From the NCBI RefSeq assembly GCF_900103635.1, contig NZ_FMXK01000024.1, positions 1 to 42,258 on the forward strand: a stretch of DNA of 42,258 nt, given 5' to 3'. Shown here in pieces: positions 14,986 through 23,385 of this stretch. Made by a program: the position numbers and the translations under genes. The stretch comes from Butyrivibrio sp. INlla18 (lineage in GTDB: Bacteria > Bacillota > Clostridia > Lachnospirales > Lachnospiraceae). The first letter of the stretch is position 1, and each line of letters starts with the position of its first letter. The notes below the pieces were generated by a model. That model saw nothing but the letters and a program-made list of their open reading frames with translations, did no database searches and was not told the origin of the DNA.

Positions 14986-16644
14986 ATGAAACTAAAACGA
15001 AAATGGCCAGCGTATTGCATCTGGGTATTATTTATTATTTTTGATGTAGTAATGGTAGCAAGTTCTAGCTTCTTTTTAGGGCTTTTTCCGTCTAAGGACA
15101 AGCTTTTATATACAGTTCTTTTGACAGTTCTTGGGATTGCTGTCATGAGCATCATAACCTTCTTATTATGGAAGATATGTGACGTAGTAGGAACTGATGC
15201 TATGGCGAGGACCAAAACTGCCAGAGTTATCTATGGAATTTCTGGTTCTTTGACTGTTATAGCTGCTTTTGCTTACAGAGTTTATGTGCTTAGGACCGGC
15301 GTCTTTGAAGTCGGGGGCAAGATGTCTTTGTACGAGAATGCAGCAATTGGTTCAGAGAACATCACACCAGAGTTTGATCTTTTATCTATAGTTTATTCAG
15401 CAGTACTTAAGTGCATATTACTATTTACAGGAAATGATGTATTTGTAGCTCTTGTATTTGATGCAGTGCTCTTTGCTCTATTCATGATCTTTGCAGGCCT
15501 TGCTGTCTACAAATTCCTTGGCTTTGCAGCATCCATCGTATTTGAGCTCTTTGCTGGTTTTATGCCTATTTTCCTTGACCAGGTATATGTTCCTGAACTT
15601 AGCACGGTTAACCTTTTCCTTGCTATGTTTGGCTTTGAACTTTTCATAGTTTCACTGGTCCTTAGAGGAACCTATAAGGGTAAGCTTGATTCTGGCTTTG
15701 GAACTATCAGCTTTGTTTTGGTGGGTGCCCTTGTGGGTTATATGTGCTATGTGGATGCAGGAACACTTATTGCAGTTATGCCATTTCTTTTTGCAATCCT
15801 TTTCCTTGCCGGAAGAGAATTTGCAAGAGATCTTGTTAAGTTTTTGGTGCTGATACTTGGCGCCGTTCTTACCTTTGGCGGAATGATAGTTCAGGAAGCT
15901 GGAGTGATGAATGCCTATGCAACTTTAGTTAAGTGGGCAACCTATTATTTCCATAACCTTAATACCTTTAGCTTTTTCCTTATCTATACCAACTACAAGA
16001 TCATTTATCTTGTTACAGTAATAGCTATGTCCGGAATCGGCATAGGATTTTTAAAGAGCAAAAAGATAGACGCCGTATCTCCATGGCTTTTATCAATGCT
16101 CCTTATCTATGTGACAATTCCATTTATGGGTGCCACTAGAATGAATTCTCAGATAGTAGTTACTATCTACTTTGGATTCATGCTTTCATGCCTTGCTTCT
16201 CTTATTACAACTCATTCTGAGGACGACGGAGTATATGAGGGCAAACTTGCACAAGAGGACGTAGAGGAAGAATTCGAGGAATCAGAAGAATCTGAAGATA
16301 CAGAAGAAGTACAGGATTCAGAAGAAGTAGATGAATGTGCTAAGTTAGAAAAAGAAATAGAAGAAGTACGTAAACCAGTTATGAAAGAAGAAAAAGAACC
16401 TGAAACTGTGCCTGAAGTGGCAGTTCCAGAAGAACCTAGATATGTACCTGAAGGAATGGTAGTTCCACAGGATACACTTGTGGATATGGTACCAAGAGAT
16501 GGCGCTATGACTGCTAGAATGCCTAAGTTTGAAGGCACTATCTCTCTTGATAGAAAAGACAAGCGCAAAGAAATTGAAAAGAAAGTCGCACCTAAGGATG
16601 ACTTTGATGTTCCATTTGAGCCAGGTGACGATTTTGATATATAA
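14986..16644 (+). CDS. Polytopic membrane protein with long acidic cytoplasmic tail
   Basis: I do not recognise a named family. The 552-residue product has roughly ten to twelve hydrophobic spans between residues 8 and about 405. Their spacing, with an early extended loop (about 100-125), loosely recalls GT-C glycosyltransferases or oligosaccharide-related membrane proteins, but no catalytic motif was found. Residues about 406-552 form a hydrophilic tail: a run of Glu, Ser and Asp (EEEFEESEESEDTEEVQDSE), a Lys/Glu segment, then a Pro/Val/Glu-rich part and a basic patch (DRKDKRKEIEKK) before the end. The SD is GAGGGGAG-like. It is placed between yebC and an M16C peptidase gene with short gaps, so it is probably in the same operon. 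Confidence 0.75.
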   Translation: MKLKRKWPAYCIWVLFIIFDVVMVASSSFFLGLFPSKDKLLYTVLLTVLGIAVMSIITFLLWKICDVVGTDAMARTKTARVIYGISGSLTVIAAFAYRVYVLRTGVFEVGGKMSLYENAAIGSENITPEFDLLSIVYSAVLKCILLFTGNDVFVALVFDAVLFALFMIFAGLAVYKFLGFAASIVFELFAGFMPIFLDQVYVPELSTVNLFLAMFGFELFIVSLVLRGTYKGKLDSGFGTISFVLVGALVGYMCYVDAGTLIAVMPFLFAILFLAGREFARDLVKFLVLILGAVLTFGGMIVQEAGVMNAYATLVKWATYYFHNLNTFSFFLIYTNYKIIYLVTVIAMSGIGIGFLKSKKIDAVSPWLLSMLLIYVTIPFMGATRMNSQIVVTIYFGFMLSCLASLITTHSEDDGVYEGKLAQEDVEEEFEESEESEDTEEVQDSEEVDECAKLEKEIEEVRKPVMKEEKEPETVPEVAVPEEPRYVPEGMVVPQDTLVDMVPRDGAMTARMPKFEGTISLDRKDKRKEIEKKVAPKDDFDVPFEPGDDFDI

Positions 16645-16667
16645 AAAATTGAAAGGTAAACTTTTAA

Positions 16668-19598
16668 ATGAGATTAGAGGATTTGTCCGCATACGAGATT
16701 TTGGAGAAAAGAAGGATCGAAGATCTTAATTCAGACAGCTATATAGTAAGACACAAGAAAACCGGAGCAAGAATAGCTCTTTTATCAAATGATGATGACA
16801 ACAAAGTATTCTATATTGGATTTAGAACACCACCTAAGGATTCAACTGGTGTAGCTCATATCATTGAGCACACTGTTCTTTGTGGTTCCAAGGATTTCCC
16901 TATTAAGGACCCATTTGTAGAGCTTGTTAAGGGAAGTCTTAACACCTTTTTAAATGCAATGACTTACCCAGACAAAACAGTTTATCCTATTGCAAGCTGC
17001 AATGATACAGATTTCCAGAATCTGATGCACGTCTATCTTGACGCAGTCTTTTATCCAAATATCTACAAGACTGACAAGATCTTCAAGCAGGAAGGCTGGC
17101 ACTACGAGATGGAGGATGAGGCTTCAGACCTTACCATCAACGGCGTTGTTTACAACGAGATGAAGGGTGCATTCTCTACAGCAGATGACGTTTTATCAAG
17201 AGAGATCCAGAATTCTCTTTATCCTGATATTACTTACGGAATAGAGTCTGGCGGAGATCCTGACGTTATCCCTGAGCTTACCTACGAGGATTACCTTGAT
17301 TTCCACAGAAAGTATTATCATCCTTCAAACAGCTATATTTACCTCTACGGTGATATGGATATGGCTGAGAAGCTTGATTACATGGACAGAGAGTATCTTT
17401 CCAAGTTTGATCACCTTGAAGTTGACTCTGAGATCAAGAGCCAGGAGAAGTTCTCTGAGCCAAAGGAGATTCATAAGGCATATCCTGTACTTCCTACAGA
17501 CAGCCTTGAGAAGAACACCTATCTTTCATATAACTGCAGCGTAGGTTCAACTCTTGAAAAGAAGATATATATCGCCCTTGGCACACTTAACTATGCCCTT
17601 TGTTCTGCTCCTGGAGCACCTATCAAGAAGGCTCTTATCGACAAGGGAATCGGACAGGACGTATATAGTGAGTACGACAACGGCATCAAGCAGCCTATCT
17701 TTTCTATTGTTGCCAAGAACGCAGATGCTTCTCAGAAGGATGAATTTGTTAAGACTATCAGAGAAGTATTAGAGGATCAGGTCAAGAACGGAATCGATAG
17801 AAAGTCTCTTTTAGCAGGACTTAGCTATGACGAGTTCAAGTACAGAGAGGCTGACTTTGGAAGATTCCCTAAGGGATTATTATACGGCCTTCAGGTATTT
17901 GACAGCTGGCTCTATGACGATATGCTTCCTTGGATCCATATCGAAGCCAATGATACTTTTGCTGAGCTTAAAAAGGAAGTTGATACCGGATATTTCGAGA
18001 ACATCATTACCGAGTATCTTCTTGATAACACTCATAGAACAGTTCTTTTGCTGGAGCCTGAGCAGGGTCTTACTGAGAAAAAGGACGAAGAGCTTAGAAA
18101 CAAATTAAAGGCTTACAGAGATTCTCTTTCAAAAGAGGAGATCCAAAAAATCGTAAAAGAGACAAAGGAACTTAAGGAATATCAGGAGACACCGGATGAT
18201 CCAGAAGACCTTAAAAAGATTCCACTTCTTAAACTTGAGGACCTCAAGAAGGAATCTGAGAAGTTCATTTACGAAGAGAGAAACGAAAATGGAGTAAAGA
18301 TTCTTTTCCACGATATCTTTACTAATGGAATTGCTTATCTTACTTTTGTGTTTGATATCAAGAACATCGATGCTTCTGAGCTTCCATATATGGCAACTCT
18401 CAAAAAGCTCCTTGGAATGCTGGATACAGAGCATTATTCCTACAGAGATCTCTATAATGAGATCAACATCAAGACAGGTGGCATCAGCGGTTCAATCAGC
18501 ACCTACACAGATTCTGCAGATGTGACCAAGTTTGAGACTACCTTTGAGATCAGCGTCAAGGTTCTCCATGAGAACTTAAGCGATGCTTTCAGACTGGTAA
18601 AAGAGATCATAACATCAAGTAACTTTGATGATGTTAAGAGAATAAAAGAGATTTTTGATGAGCAGTACGCAAGGCTTCAGTCAGACCTTGCCTCAGCAGG
18701 ACATCAGACAGCAGCCCTACGTGCAATGTCTTATGTGTCACCAGCAGCTTCTGTTTCAGACAGTGTAAGCGGAATTGGATACTTTAGACAGCTTGAGCAC
18801 ATGATCAGCATCATCGGAACTGATGAGGGCGCCGCAACTATCGTTGATAACTTAAAGAGACTTTGCAAGATGATCTTTAGACCAGAGAATCTCCTTGTAG
18901 ATATCACTGGTACAGAAAAAGAGTATCAGGGAGTTCCTAAGGAAAGTGAGCTTTTTGCGAAAGTTCTTTTCACAGACAGTTATGAAAAGAGTCAGTTCAA
19001 GATGACTCCTGTCAAGAAAAATGAGGCCTTTGTAACTGCCGGACAGGTTCAGTACGTCTGCAGGGCTGGTAACTACGCAAATAAGGGGCTTAAGTATACT
19101 GGAGCACTCAGAGTATTAAAGGTAATGATGGGCTATGACTACCTCTGGAGGAATATAAGAGTTCTTGGAGGCGCCTATGGATGTATGAGTAGCTACGCTA
19201 AGAACGGTGATGCAGCCTTTGTTACATACAGAGATCCTAATCTTAAGAACAGTATTGATGTATTTGAGAAGGCATCAGATTATCTCAAGAACTTTGATGC
19301 AGATGACAGAGTTATCCTTCAGTATATAATCGGTGCTATTTCAGATCTTGATACACCTAAGACTCCTTCTGGAAAGGGCTCTTACGGCCTTACAGCATAT
19401 CTTTGCAAGGCCAAGATGGAGAACATCCAAAAGAATAGAGATCAGCTTCTTGGAACAACCAAGGAGACTATCAGAAGTCTTGCTGATTATGTAGATGCAT
19501 TTATGGCAGACAGCTGCGTTTGCGTCATCGGAACAGCAGACAAGATCGAAGAGAGTAAAGAGCTATTTGGAACCGTTGAGCAGTTGGTTCAAAGCTAA
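16668..19598 (+). CDS. M16C-family zinc metallopeptidase (presequence protease/falcilysin-like)
   Basis: The 976-residue product has the length of single-chain M16C peptidases, in which two halves close around a peptide. The inverted zinc site HxxEH is HIIEH at residues 64-68, and the third zinc ligand is the glutamate near 164 in NEMKGAFS. The M16C-associated region follows at about 450-700. The C-terminal half lacks the zinc site, as expected, and supplies a substrate-binding element near RNIRVLGGAYGCMS. There is no signal peptide, so it should degrade short peptides in the cytoplasm. The start is the ATG at 16668 with a GAAAGG SD, 23 bases after the preceding gene. The era gene begins 16 bases after its stop. 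Confidence 0.93.
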   Translation: MRLEDLSAYEILEKRRIEDLNSDSYIVRHKKTGARIALLSNDDDNKVFYIGFRTPPKDSTGVAHIIEHTVLCGSKDFPIKDPFVELVKGSLNTFLNAMTYPDKTVYPIASCNDTDFQNLMHVYLDAVFYPNIYKTDKIFKQEGWHYEMEDEASDLTINGVVYNEMKGAFSTADDVLSREIQNSLYPDITYGIESGGDPDVIPELTYEDYLDFHRKYYHPSNSYIYLYGDMDMAEKLDYMDREYLSKFDHLEVDSEIKSQEKFSEPKEIHKAYPVLPTDSLEKNTYLSYNCSVGSTLEKKIYIALGTLNYALCSAPGAPIKKALIDKGIGQDVYSEYDNGIKQPIFSIVAKNADASQKDEFVKTIREVLEDQVKNGIDRKSLLAGLSYDEFKYREADFGRFPKGLLYGLQVFDSWLYDDMLPWIHIEANDTFAELKKEVDTGYFENIITEYLLDNTHRTVLLLEPEQGLTEKKDEELRNKLKAYRDSLSKEEIQKIVKETKELKEYQETPDDPEDLKKIPLLKLEDLKKESEKFIYEERNENGVKILFHDIFTNGIAYLTFVFDIKNIDASELPYMATLKKLLGMLDTEHYSYRDLYNEINIKTGGISGSISTYTDSADVTKFETTFEISVKVLHENLSDAFRLVKEIITSSNFDDVKRIKEIFDEQYARLQSDLASAGHQTAALRAMSYVSPAASVSDSVSGIGYFRQLEHMISIIGTDEGAATIVDNLKRLCKMIFRPENLLVDITGTEKEYQGVPKESELFAKVLFTDSYEKSQFKMTPVKKNEAFVTAGQVQYVCRAGNYANKGLKYTGALRVLKVMMGYDYLWRNIRVLGGAYGCMSSYAKNGDAAFVTYRDPNLKNSIDVFEKASDYLKNFDADDRVILQYIIGAISDLDTPKTPSGKGSYGLTAYLCKAKMENIQKNRDQLLGTTKETIRSLADYVDAFMADSCVCVIGTADKIEESKELFGTVEQLVQS

Positions 19599-19614
19599 AA
19601 GAGAAAAGGTAAGA

Positions 19615-20571
19615 ATGGAAAATAATTTTAAAACTGGTTTTGTAACTTTTATAGGTCGCCCAAATGTAGGTAAGTCTACACTTATGAATCATCTGATAGG
19701 TCAGAAGATAGCTATTACTTCTAACAAGCCTCAGACCACTAGAAACAGGATCATGACTGTTTATACTGATGATGAGTGCCAGATGATCTTCCTTGATACT
19801 CCTGGTATCAACGATACCAAGAACAAGCTTGGAGATTACATGAGCAAGGCGGCAAAGAGCACCATTGATGAGGTGGATGTAGTTCTTTTGCTAGTAGAAC
19901 CTAGTACTTACATTGGCGAGATCGAAAAGTCTATAATAGAAGACTTAAAAAAGTGCAAGAAGCCGGTGATTCTTGTTATCAACAAGATCGATACAGTGTC
20001 AGAGGATGATCTTTCAAAGTTTGAAGATGCCTACAAAAAGGAAATGGATTTTGACAAGATCGTTCATGTGGCAGCCCTTAAGGGCAAAAACATTGAAAGT
20101 GTCATGGATGCCATTAAGGAATTCCTTCCTTTTGGACCTCCATTCTATGATGAAGATACAATTACTGATCAGCCAGAAAGGCAGATCACAGCTGAGATCA
20201 TTAGAGAGAAGGCTCTTAGACTCCTTCAGGATGAGGTGCCTCACGGAATCGCTGTTACTATCGAGACCATGAGAATGCGTGAAAAGAAAAAGCGCCACTA
20301 TCATCCACCAAAGGATGGCTCCTATGATCCAGAGGGCATCATGGACATCAACGCAACTATTATCTGCGAGAAGGATTCCCATAAGGGCATTGTTATCGGA
20401 AAGGGTGGTTCAATGCTCAAAAAGATCGGTTCTACTGCAAGAACTGATATAGAGGAGCTTCTTGGATGTCAGGTCAACCTTCAGCTGTGGGTTAAGGTCA
20501 GAAAAGACTGGAGAGATGACAAGACTCAGCTTAAGAGCTTTGGATATGATGTAAACAGTTTTAAGAAATAA
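19615..20571 (+). CDS. era: GTPase Era
   Basis: Era is an essential GTPase that binds the 3' end of 16S rRNA and helps 30S subunit maturation. The 318-residue product has the G1 loop GRPNVGKST (14-22), a switch region with TTRNR, G3 DTPG, G4 NKID and a C-terminal KH domain (GIVIGKGGSMLKKIG). The start is the ATG at 19615, preceded by AAAAGG. A longer frame opening at 19495 would overlap the peptidase gene by 100 bases and add 40 residues not found in Era proteins, so it is rejected. The recO gene starts nine bases after the stop, a frequent era-recO pairing. Confidence 0.97.
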   Translation: MENNFKTGFVTFIGRPNVGKSTLMNHLIGQKIAITSNKPQTTRNRIMTVYTDDECQMIFLDTPGINDTKNKLGDYMSKAAKSTIDEVDVVLLLVEPSTYIGEIEKSIIEDLKKCKKPVILVINKIDTVSEDDLSKFEDAYKKEMDFDKIVHVAALKGKNIESVMDAIKEFLPFGPPFYDEDTITDQPERQITAEIIREKALRLLQDEVPHGIAVTIETMRMREKKKRHYHPPKDGSYDPEGIMDINATIICEKDSHKGIVIGKGGSMLKKIGSTARTDIEELLGCQVNLQLWVKVRKDWRDDKTQLKSFGYDVNSFKK

Positions 20572-20580
20572 GGGTCATTT

Positions 20581-21228
20581 ATGGAAGATTTTGTTACTGT
20601 TCGAGGCATGGTTATCAAGCATTCCTGTACAGGGGACTATGACTGGGTGGCTACTATATTCACAGCAGACAGAGGTAAGATCACAGCATTTGCAAGGGGG
20701 GCTAGGAAACCTGCAGCCAAGCTTTCTGGCTCAGTAGAACCTTTTTGCTTTGGAACTTTCAAGCTGTTTGCCGGCAAGAACTCATATACTATAGTAGAAG
20801 CAGACATAGAAAATTATTTTGAAGGATTTAGACAAGATCTGGAAGGTGCCTGCTATGGCACCTTTTTCCTTGAGCTTGCTTCATATTATACAAGAGAAAA
20901 TGTAGAAGATAAGGAACTGCTTAATCTTTTGTATATTTCACTTAAAGCTCTTTTGAATGAGAATATACCAAATAAGCTTGTTAAGTGTATCTATGAGATC
21001 AAAGCTCTTCAGATAGAAGGTGAATACCCTGGGGCTCCTAAGAATATGGAGCTTATGGATTCAACCAGGTACGCCCTTGATTTTATCGTAAGGACACCCC
21101 TTGAAAAGCTCTATTCCTTCAATGTTACAGGAGAGGTACTTGGTCAGCTATGCAAAGTAGCTGACATTTATAGGAACAGATTTATCGATAGACCATTAAA
21201 GAGTCTCGAAATGCTTGAGGCTTTTTAA
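20581..21228 (+). CDS. recO: DNA repair protein RecO, short form without zinc finger
   Basis: RecO works with RecF and RecR to load RecA on SSB-coated single strands. The N-terminal OB fold is clear (VRGMVIKHSCTGDYDWVATI, GKITAFARGARKP), as is the helical C-terminal part with RNRFIDRPLKSLEML. The product is only 215 residues, against about 240-250 usually. The four-cysteine zinc finger that normally follows the helical section is missing: after LQIEGEYPGAPKNM the sequence goes directly to the STRYALDFIVRTPLEKLYSF segment. RecO forms without zinc ligands are known, so this need not be a defect. An AAGGG SD precedes the ATG, nine bases after era. No terminator follows. Confidence 0.9.
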   Translation: MEDFVTVRGMVIKHSCTGDYDWVATIFTADRGKITAFARGARKPAAKLSGSVEPFCFGTFKLFAGKNSYTIVEADIENYFEGFRQDLEGACYGTFFLELASYYTRENVEDKELLNLLYISLKALLNENIPNKLVKCIYEIKALQIEGEYPGAPKNMELMDSTRYALDFIVRTPLEKLYSFNVTGEVLGQLCKVADIYRNRFIDRPLKSLEMLEAF

Positions 21229-21233
21229 TAGTA

Positions 21234-21262
21234 TTGAAAAAGAAAAACGATTTGGATATAAT
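21234..21262 (+). promoter_or_regulatory. Promoter of the lipoprotein gene at 21291
   Basis: TTGAAA (21234-21239), a 17-base spacer and TATAAT (21257-21262) match the vegetative consensus at five and six positions. It begins six bases after recO ends and may also serve glyS and alaS, since no terminator is obvious between them. Confidence 0.7.
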
Positions 21263-21290
21263 TACTTTGTTTGTTTAAAGGGTGGATGTT

Positions 21291-21896
21291 ATGCAAAGTA
21301 TTTATTTAAAGAAGTATTATTTTTTAGGTGCTGTGATTGTTTTAGCTTTCTTGACTTTTGGTTGTGGCAAGGAAGAGTCAATGGTCACATCAGTTGAACT
21401 AGACAAAAATGGCGCTGTTACTAACACTATTATAGAAGAGTTTGATCAGAGTCTTTATGATCTCGATGAGCTATCAAAGATGGCTTCATCTGAGGTTTCA
21501 GCATACAATTCTGAATGTCTTAGTGAGAAGATCGCTGTAGAATCAGTAGAAATGTTAAAAGATGAAAAGACTGTAAAGATGGTACTTAAATTCAGCAGTG
21601 CCAATGACTATGCAAGCTTTAATGATACAGCTCTTTATTTTGGAACTGTTCAGGATGCTATAGATAGAGGATATGAGATCTCTACAGAGCTTGTGAACTC
21701 TGAGGGACAGGTTTTATCATCAGAGGGACTTTCTGATTATCTCTCAAGATCTATCATTATCACTGAGGATAGATCAGTATTTATCACACCATTCAAGATC
21801 GATTATTATTCAAATGGTGTCAGACTCAATGGAAAAAAGGAAGCGATCACATCAGATGCTACTTCTGAAGTGATTCAGCTGCTTCTTTCAAAATAA
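21291..21896 (+). CDS. Predicted lipoprotein of unknown function
   Basis: The 201-residue product starts with two lysines, a hydrophobic stretch (10-22) and a probable lipobox ending in LTFGC, placing the lipidated cysteine at residue 25. The mature part is acidic, with no recognised domain. It contains two segments with alternating beta-like character (SAVESVEMLKDEKTVKMV-like, and VFITPFKIDYYSNGVRLN). It should sit on the outer face of the membrane. The start is the ATG at 21291 with GGGTGG upstream; a GTG nine bases earlier overlaps that SD and is less likely. A promoter lies at 21234-21262. The glyS gene follows after 51 bases. Confidence 0.75.
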   Translation: MQSIYLKKYYFLGAVIVLAFLTFGCGKEESMVTSVELDKNGAVTNTIIEEFDQSLYDLDELSKMASSEVSAYNSECLSEKIAVESVEMLKDEKTVKMVLKFSSANDYASFNDTALYFGTVQDAIDRGYEISTELVNSEGQVLSSEGLSDYLSRSIIITEDRSVFITPFKIDYYSNGVRLNGKKEAITSDATSEVIQLLLSK

Positions 21897-21947
21897 AAAA
21901 TTATTTGAAATTCATCTGTGGTTAGACAGCAGGTGGGACGGAGGATT

Positions 21948-23357
21948 ATGGAAGCGAACGCAAAATCTATGGAAAAAATTGTAGCTCTGGCTAAGGCGAG
22001 AGGATTTGTATATCCTGGTTCAGAAATCTATGGTGGACTTGCCAATACTTGGGACTACGGTAATTTGGGTGTTGAATTCAAGAACAATGTAAAGAAAGCT
22101 TGGTGGCAGAAGTTTGTACAGGAGAACCCATATAACGTTGGTGTTGACTGTGCTATTCTTATGAACCCTCAGACATGGATCGCGTCAGGACATTTAGGAG
22201 GCTTCTCAGATCCTCTTATGGATTGTAAAGAGTGCCATGAGAGATTCAGAGCTGACAAGATCATCGAAGATTTTGCAGCTGAGAACGGAATCACTCTTGA
22301 GACATCAGTTGATGGATGGTCTCACGAGGAGATGGAGAACTTCATCAAAGAGCATAACGTTCCATGCCCATCATGCGGTAAGCACGATTTCACAAGCATC
22401 AGAGAGTTCAACCTGATGTTCAAGACATTCCAGGGCGTAACAGAGGATGCTAAGGATACAGTTTATCTTCGTCCAGAGACAGCTCAGGGTATCTTCGTAA
22501 ACTTCAAGAACGTTCAGCGTACATCTCGTAAGAAGGTTCCATTTGGTATCTGCCAGATCGGTAAGAGCTTCCGTAACGAGATCACACCTGGTAACTTCAC
22601 ATTCCGTACAAGAGAGTTTGAGCAGATGGAGCTTGAGTTCTTCTGCAAGCCAGGAACACAGACAGAGTGGTTTGAGTACTGGAGAAAGACATGCTATGAG
22701 TGGCTTCTTTCACTTGGTATCAAGAAAGAAAACTTAAGACTTCGTGACCACGATCCAGAAGAGCTTTCATTCTACAGTGATCATACAACAGATATTGAAT
22801 ATGCATTCCCATTCACAGATTGGGGAGAGCTTTGGGGCATTGCTTCAAGAACAGATTACGATCTTACAAGACACCAGGAGACATCTGGACAGTCTATGGA
22901 TTACTTTGATGATGAGACTAAGGAGAAATACATTCCTTACGTTGTTGAGCCATCACTTGGTGCTGACCGTGTAACTCTTGCATTCCTTTGCGAGGCTTAT
23001 GACGAGGAAAACCTTGGAACAGAAGAAAATCCTGATATGCGTACAGTACTTCATTTCCATCCAGCACTTGCGCCTGTTAAGATTGGTATCCTTCCACTTT
23101 CCAAGAAGCTCAATGAAGGTGCTGAGAAGATCTACGCACAGCTTTCCAAGAAGTACAACTGTGAATTTGATGATCGTGGAAACATTGGTAAGAGATATCG
23201 TCGTCAGGATGAGATTGGAACTCCTTTCTGCATCACATATGACTTTGATTCAGAGACAGACGGCAAGGTAACAGTTAGATTTAGAGACAGCATGGAGCAG
23301 GAGAGAATCGCTATCGATGAACTCGATGCTTACTTTGCTGACAAGTTCACTTTCTAA
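21948..23357 (+). CDS. glyS: Glycyl-tRNA synthetase (alpha2 type)
   Basis: This enzyme charges tRNA-Gly. The 469-residue product is the single-chain dimeric class II type, with the N-terminal [17 protein letters not shown] segment, a cysteine-pair insertion (CKECH, CPSCGKH), motif 2 around [11 protein letters not shown], and a C-terminal anticodon-binding domain with [14 protein letters not shown]. The start is the ATG at 21948, behind AGGTGGGACGGAGG; the nearest GGAGG is only three bases away but the AGGTGGG is ten bases away. A GTG at 21918 would add ten residues and has no SD. Arginine is often CGT here while AGA dominates in neighbours, a sign of high expression. alaS follows after 28 bases, so the two are likely co-transcribed. 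No T-box leader is present. Confidence 0.96.
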   Translation: MEANAKSMEKIVALAKARGFVYPGSEIYGGLANTWDYGNLGVEFKNNVKKAWWQKFVQENPYNVGVDCAILMNPQTWIASGHLGGFSDPLMDCKECHERFRADKIIEDFAAENGITLETSVDGWSHEEMENFIKEHNVPCPSCGKHDFTSIREFNLMFKTFQGVTEDAKDTVYLRPETAQGIFVNFKNVQRTSRKKVPFGICQIGKSFRNEITPGNFTFRTREFEQMELEFFCKPGTQTEWFEYWRKTCYEWLLSLGIKKENLRLRDHDPEELSFYSDHTTDIEYAFPFTDWGELWGIASRTDYDLTRHQETSGQSMDYFDDETKEKYIPYVVEPSLGADRVTLAFLCEAYDEENLGTEENPDMRTVLHFHPALAPVKIGILPLSKKLNEGAEKIYAQLSKKYNCEFDDRGNIGKRYRRQDEIGTPFCITYDFDSETDGKVTVRFRDSMEQERIAIDELDAYFADKFTF

Positions 23358-23385
23358 GTGATATAGATTATTTGGAGGATTTATT

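Noticed and set aside
19495..19614. 40-residue N-terminal extension of Era
   Set aside because: It would overlap the peptidase gene by about 100 bases, has no SD and resembles no Era protein. The ATG at 19615 has a good SD.
21886..21910. AT-rich inverted repeat TTTCAAAATAA / TTATTTGAAA after the lipoprotein gene
   Set aside because: The stem needs a bulge, is nearly all AT and has no T run, so it is not a convincing terminator.
21897..21950. T-box-like string AGGTGGGACGG ahead of glyS
   Set aside because: Only 51 bases separate the genes, with no specifier stem or terminator/antiterminator pair, and the T-box core GGGTGGNACCGCG is not matched. It is read as the SD region.
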